A DNA stretch of 14,921 nt from Candidatus Nanohalarchaeota archaeon (lineage in GTDB: Archaea; EX4484-52): positions 1 through 14,921 of the forward strand of contig QMVB01000020.1 of assembly GCA_003660905.1 (NCBI GenBank), given 5' to 3'. The translations under genes were made by a program, and so were the position numbers. Shown piece by piece: positions 14,550 to 14,921 of this stretch (the stretch's first letter is position 1; each line of letters starts with the position of its first letter). The notes beneath the pieces were generated by a model. It was not told where the DNA came from. It was given only the letters and a program-made list of their open reading frames with translations, and did not search any database.

Positions 14550-14696
14550 AGCATAACACATAAATAACAGAAAAGAATTTTGCTTTTTTTGGAGCAAATT
14601 TCTTTTTGCCGAAACTAAACCACTTGCGAAATTTTGCAGTTTAGTTGCGATGCAAAAAAAATACAAGCGATATTGATAGTATTTATGTGTTCTGCT
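14550..14696. repeat. Inverted-repeat-bounded structured element
   Basis: AGCATAACACATAAATA (14550-14566) and TATTTATGTGTTCTGCT (14680-14696) are complementary at 16 of 17 positions, including 12 in a row, and enclose 113 bases. Two hairpins lie inside (14575-14602 and 14613-14646), so the transcript could fold as a three-way junction. It begins five bases after the T2SSF stop codon. A small mobile element with terminal inverted repeats or a structured RNA are both possible. A competing 8-bp pairing exists between ATACAAGC (14661-14668) and GCTTGTAT (14694-14701). Confidence 0.55.
14575..14650 (-). repeat. Structured intergenic element, copy 2 (two hairpins)
   Basis: On the minus strand AACTAAAC (14646-14639) pairs perfectly with GTTTAGTT (14620-14613) around an 18-base loop carrying AAAATTTCGCAAG. 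TTCGGCAAAAAG then leads to a second hairpin GAAATTTGCT / AGCAAAATTC (14602-14593 / 14584-14575) with one mismatch. The order, joining sequence and loop core match copy 1 at 3241-3331. In stem 1 an A-T pair of copy 1 is replaced here by C-G, a two-sided change that keeps pairing. Confidence 0.6.
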
Positions 14697-14798
14697 TGTA
14701 TATTCAACTGCAAAGAGCGGAAGAATATATTCGAAGACGCAATTATCGCAACATGTAACGCAAATTGCATTTGGCTTATATCATGCCGCATTACTTGC

Positions 14799-14921
14799 AT
14801 TTTTTTGTTGTTGCACAAACTGCAGGGAAACAAGAAAAAAATTCAGGAAGTAGTGACAATCACAAGGAAACATCCGTGATTTTTTTGTTGTTGCACAAAC
14901 TGCAGGGAAACAAGAAAAAAA
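14799..14921 (+). repeat. Two identical 43-base direct repeats with a 37-base spacer (CRISPR-like)
   Basis: Bases 14799-14841 and 14879-14921 are identical, giving a period of exactly 80; 14842-14878 between them is unique. The repeat runs A-T7-GTTGTTGCACAAACTGCAGGG-AAACAAG-A7. Its ends are partly complementary (TTTTTTTGTTGTT with AACAAGAAAAAAA, one G/G mismatch) and TGCA-CAAAC-TGCA forms an inner stem. Repeat and spacer sizes suit the first unit of a CRISPR array. However, only two copies are visible, the repeat lacks the familiar archaeal ATTGAAA(G/C) ending, and the window stops at the end of copy two, so its true right border is unknown. Confidence 0.55.

Noticed and set aside
14615..14879. 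Open frames of 81 (+) and 72 (-) codons after the T2SSF gene
   Set aside because: Both overlap the structured repeats and the edge repeat, are rich in Cys/Ile/Lys from AT-rich DNA, and have no promoter or recognisable domain.

Overview
The window is AT-rich archaeal DNA. The evidence is a pelota (Dom34) gene, an archaeal-type aspartyl-tRNA synthetase, a single-domain T2SSF membrane protein of the FlaJ/TadC kind, and start codons that often sit about 22-27 bases downstream of a TATA-like TTTAAA box with no ribosome binding site between (leaderless promoters). The small, loosely organised gene set and simplified pathways would fit a DPANN-type or other reduced archaeon, but that placement is inference. 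The window opens inside a gene and ends inside a repeat, so it may be a whole contig.

Layout. 1-1433 is the 3' part of a cysteine-rich, probably secreted protein. It is followed by pelota (1465-2493) and a short TraB-family protein (2531-3229). From 3310 to 4001, on the minus strand, lies a decayed dihydroxy-acid dehydratase gene (ilvD) with several frameshifts and a large internal deletion; both its original start and stop regions are still recognisable. A minus-strand coiled-coil protein of unknown function (4055-5371) is divergent from a plus-strand cluster: U32 family protein (5653-6849), protein-L-isoaspartate methyltransferase (6853-7497) and a YjbQ/UPF0047 protein (7526-7924). A minus-strand block converges on that cluster at a perfect hairpin (7925-7943). 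In transcription order the block is pyrD and pyrK (overlapping by 8 bases), a DEAD-box RNA helicase, and a lipoprotein cyclophilin. Upstream of pyrD is a remnant that looks like the helix-turn-helix part of an IS630-type transposase (about 11640-11925). On the plus strand follow aspS (12124-13422) and a T2SSF-family membrane protein (13481-14545).

The non-coding DNA is the most unusual part. A structured element occurs twice, at 3241-3331 and inverted at about 14575-14650. The copies are roughly 78% identical over 60 bases, and an A-T to C-G compensatory change preserves an 8-bp stem, which suggests the structure is selected. The second copy sits inside a 17-base near-perfect inverted repeat (14550-14566 / 14680-14696). 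The last 123 bases hold two identical 43-base repeats separated by 37 unique bases, compatible with the first unit of a CRISPR array or another direct repeat. No cas gene is present in the window.

Most intact genes are housekeeping: ribosome rescue, tRNA charging, RNA remodelling, pyrimidine synthesis and protein repair or folding. No metabolic cluster is complete. The ruined ilvD suggests that branched-chain amino acid synthesis has been lost here or is supplied by another copy.
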